Positions 62,757 to 64,000 of a DNA stretch of 64,000 nt are shown here, piece after piece. Position 1 is the first letter of the stretch. Each line of letters starts with the position of its first letter. The stretch covers positions 33,140,841-33,204,840 of the forward strand of contig NC_034412.1 in the NCBI RefSeq assembly GCF_002078875.1, written 5' to 3'. This stretch comes from Numida meleagris (Eukaryota; Chordata; Aves; Galliformes; Numididae). Below the pieces are notes generated by a model. The model did no database searches. It was not told the origin of the DNA and worked only from the letters and a program-made list of their open reading frames with translations. The position numbers were made by a program, and so were the translations under genes.

Positions 62757-62840
62757 TTAAGGGCTAGAATTGGAAAAAGAGCAAACCTAGCAGAGCCTAA
62801 GCTATCTGAAGACCCGTTAGCAAAATAAGCCCGAGTTACA

Positions 62841-63740
62841 TCTCCAGAGCTTATTTTAGGCAGGCATAGCACTGACACACTTTTTAGGTTTTACTCTGTA
62901 GATAAAATGTCACTTTAATAAGGAGGAAATAACGGAGAAATGCAGATAATAAACTGCAACAGAATGGGAAAGACTGTTTGTTCCGTGGGTTGTGGTTTTC
63001 TTTTTATCACAATATGTCTATTTTGCCTGATATTTTCACAATTCCTACAGTAGGTCCCTGTAAATATTTTAAATGAAAGTATGAAGCAAATAATGGGTGG
63101 AGACCTATGCAGACCTACGAACACAGTGGCCACCCACCGCAACCATCGGGGCTGAGGCCCAAACACAGACGGTGGGGCCACAACCTTTCCGGGCTCACAC
63201 GTGCACCCGGGTGGCACTTCTGAAGAGCCATGGAGCTGTCCAGACCTTCGGTTGCGGGAAACTCCGTAATCTGGAAGTCCCTCAAGGGCCTGAGTGAAAA
63301 GGGAGTTGTCGTGGGTGCGGGTGGGCCCCGCTCAATGACTTGAATTCTCAAGCAAACGACCAGGCTGCAGGATAAAATTACCATGCTAAGGGGTGTCTGG
63401 GAATTGGAGCGGGAGATGGACACAAGATAGCCTGAACCGGCACACACTGACTGACAGCCTCATCCTAAGTCCCCGCGAGGCGAAGACACTAAACTAGCTT
63501 CCTGGCTTAAGGATGGAAGTCACAGTAACTAGCACGGTGACGGGGGCTGGACCTTCACCTCCGCTCAGGGCAGAAGGAGGCATCTCCCCCTTACTCCCAT
63601 AGCGTCCCTGTGCAACAGATACGAGGTTCTCAGGCTGGAAAAAGAAGTGGGCCTGGGCAGTAGTCCAAACCCAGGAAACAATGAGCGTATTAAGCAGGGC
63701 AAGATGAGGAATCGCATCAGTAATTAGGGACACTTCACCG
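62841..63740. other. GC-rich sequence of unknown nature next to the terminal LTR
   Basis: From about 63090 the sequence is markedly GC- and CpG-rich up to the LTR. Open frames on the minus strand (63115-63447 and 63494-63760) have no domain that I recognise. Because the neighbouring LTR points leftward, this could be internal retroviral sequence (leader or gag region) following a 5' LTR. It could also be host DNA continuing the CpG-rich block. I cannot decide. Confidence 0.35.
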
Positions 63741-63744
63741 AGGG

Positions 63745-64000
63745 GCACCAAGGCCCCCATTCGCCCGGCAGGTGGCTCGGCGCCACACAGTCTTTCGCTT
63801 GCTCGCCCTTCCTTCCCAGTGGGATGGAGGGGGGGAGAATTGAAAAAAAAAACACAAAGTAAAACTTGTGGGTTGAGAGTAAACTATTTATTAAGACAGA
63901 GAAAAAGGATCATAACATTGACAAATAAATAAAGATATAACAAATCACGAGATCACGTGGCATTTGCAGGACAACCGGGGGATCAGGCCCAGCCAGCATG
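63745..64000 (-). mobile_element. ERVL-like LTR, antisense, running off the window
   Basis: Read on the minus strand it has CTCAACCCACAAGTTTTAC, a poly(T)-like run, then CCATCCCACTGGGA and AGCCACCTGCCGGG. These are the same R/U5 landmarks, in the same order, as in the LTR at 12290-12435 (TCTCAACACC, T/C run, CCACTGGGA, AGCCACCTGCCAGG). A polyadenylation signal AATAAA lies at plus 63887-63892 on the minus strand. The 3' end of the LTR is at about 63745. Its U3 lies beyond the window, so whether it is solo or part of a provirus is unknown. Confidence 0.8.

Larger units (their letters stand above)
61911..62840. other. CpG-enriched block, possible regulatory region or exon
   Basis: By eye I count about 30 CpG in roughly 0.9 kb, against only a few per kilobase in most of the window. 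Several overlapping frames of 65-85 codons stay open on both strands in 62088-62578, which is expected from the lower stop-codon density and is not proof of coding. The block contains an octamer motif (62632-62639) and a GC box (62749-62756). I do not recognise a gene. It could be a weak CpG island, an enhancer or an untranslated exon. Confidence 0.45.

Noticed and set aside
1..64000. CRISPR array, bacterial operon, tRNA or rRNA genes
   Set aside because: No regularly spaced repeats, ribosome-binding sites, long prokaryotic-type ORFs or cloverleaf-like conserved boxes were seen; the CR1 and LTR content points to a bird nuclear genome.

Overview
The window looks like vertebrate nuclear DNA from a bird. 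It is AT-rich, mostly single-copy, and carries several copies of the avian CR1 LINE in different states of decay, together with avian-type endogenous-retrovirus (ERV) LTRs. A run of N inside a microsatellite marks a draft-assembly gap. Repeat families were recognised from memory of avian repeats, not by a search. I cannot name the species; chicken or another galliform is possible but unproven.

I found no convincing host protein-coding exon, tRNA, rRNA, CRISPR array or operon. Open frames are short, mutually overlapping and explained by chance, by low-complexity tracts or by decayed CR1. The simplest reading is a gene desert or the inside of a very long intron.

Layout. 1-11.5 kb: mostly unique sequence with a probable LTR (about 3.59-4.06 kb), an old CR1 3' segment (6.5-6.95 kb) and a short CR1 tail (9.9 kb). 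11.5-12.4 kb: an ERVL-like LTR split by a second, 343-bp solo LTR with a clean 5-bp target-site duplication. 12.4-19.3 kb: unique DNA with two CR1 tails, a C-run/G-run inverted repeat and a pyrimidine tract. 19.35-20.5 kb: an antisense remnant of a CR1-type reverse transcriptase, interrupted by a 484-bp solo LTR. 20.77-21.56 kb: a probable further LTR. 23.17-23.44 kb: an LTR remnant. 25.8 kb: a CR1 tail. 29.9-30.96 kb: the best-preserved CR1, 5'-truncated, frameshifted and altered at its catalytic motif. 36.2-36.6 kb: two CR1 tails with their 5' ends facing each other. 36.6-59.3 kb: unique AT-rich DNA with microsatellites, a strongly AT-rich block (45.65-45.87 kb) and a 45-bp-period duplication. 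59.28-59.99 kb: a long GGAA/GAAA purine tract with 240 N. 61.9-63.7 kb: a clear rise in GC and CpG, with a GC box and an octamer motif. The window ends inside a minus-strand LTR of the same family as the one at 11.5 kb.

No working multi-gene system is visible. The main points of interest are the nested transposon insertions, which give a relative chronology, and the CpG-rich right edge, which could be regulatory.
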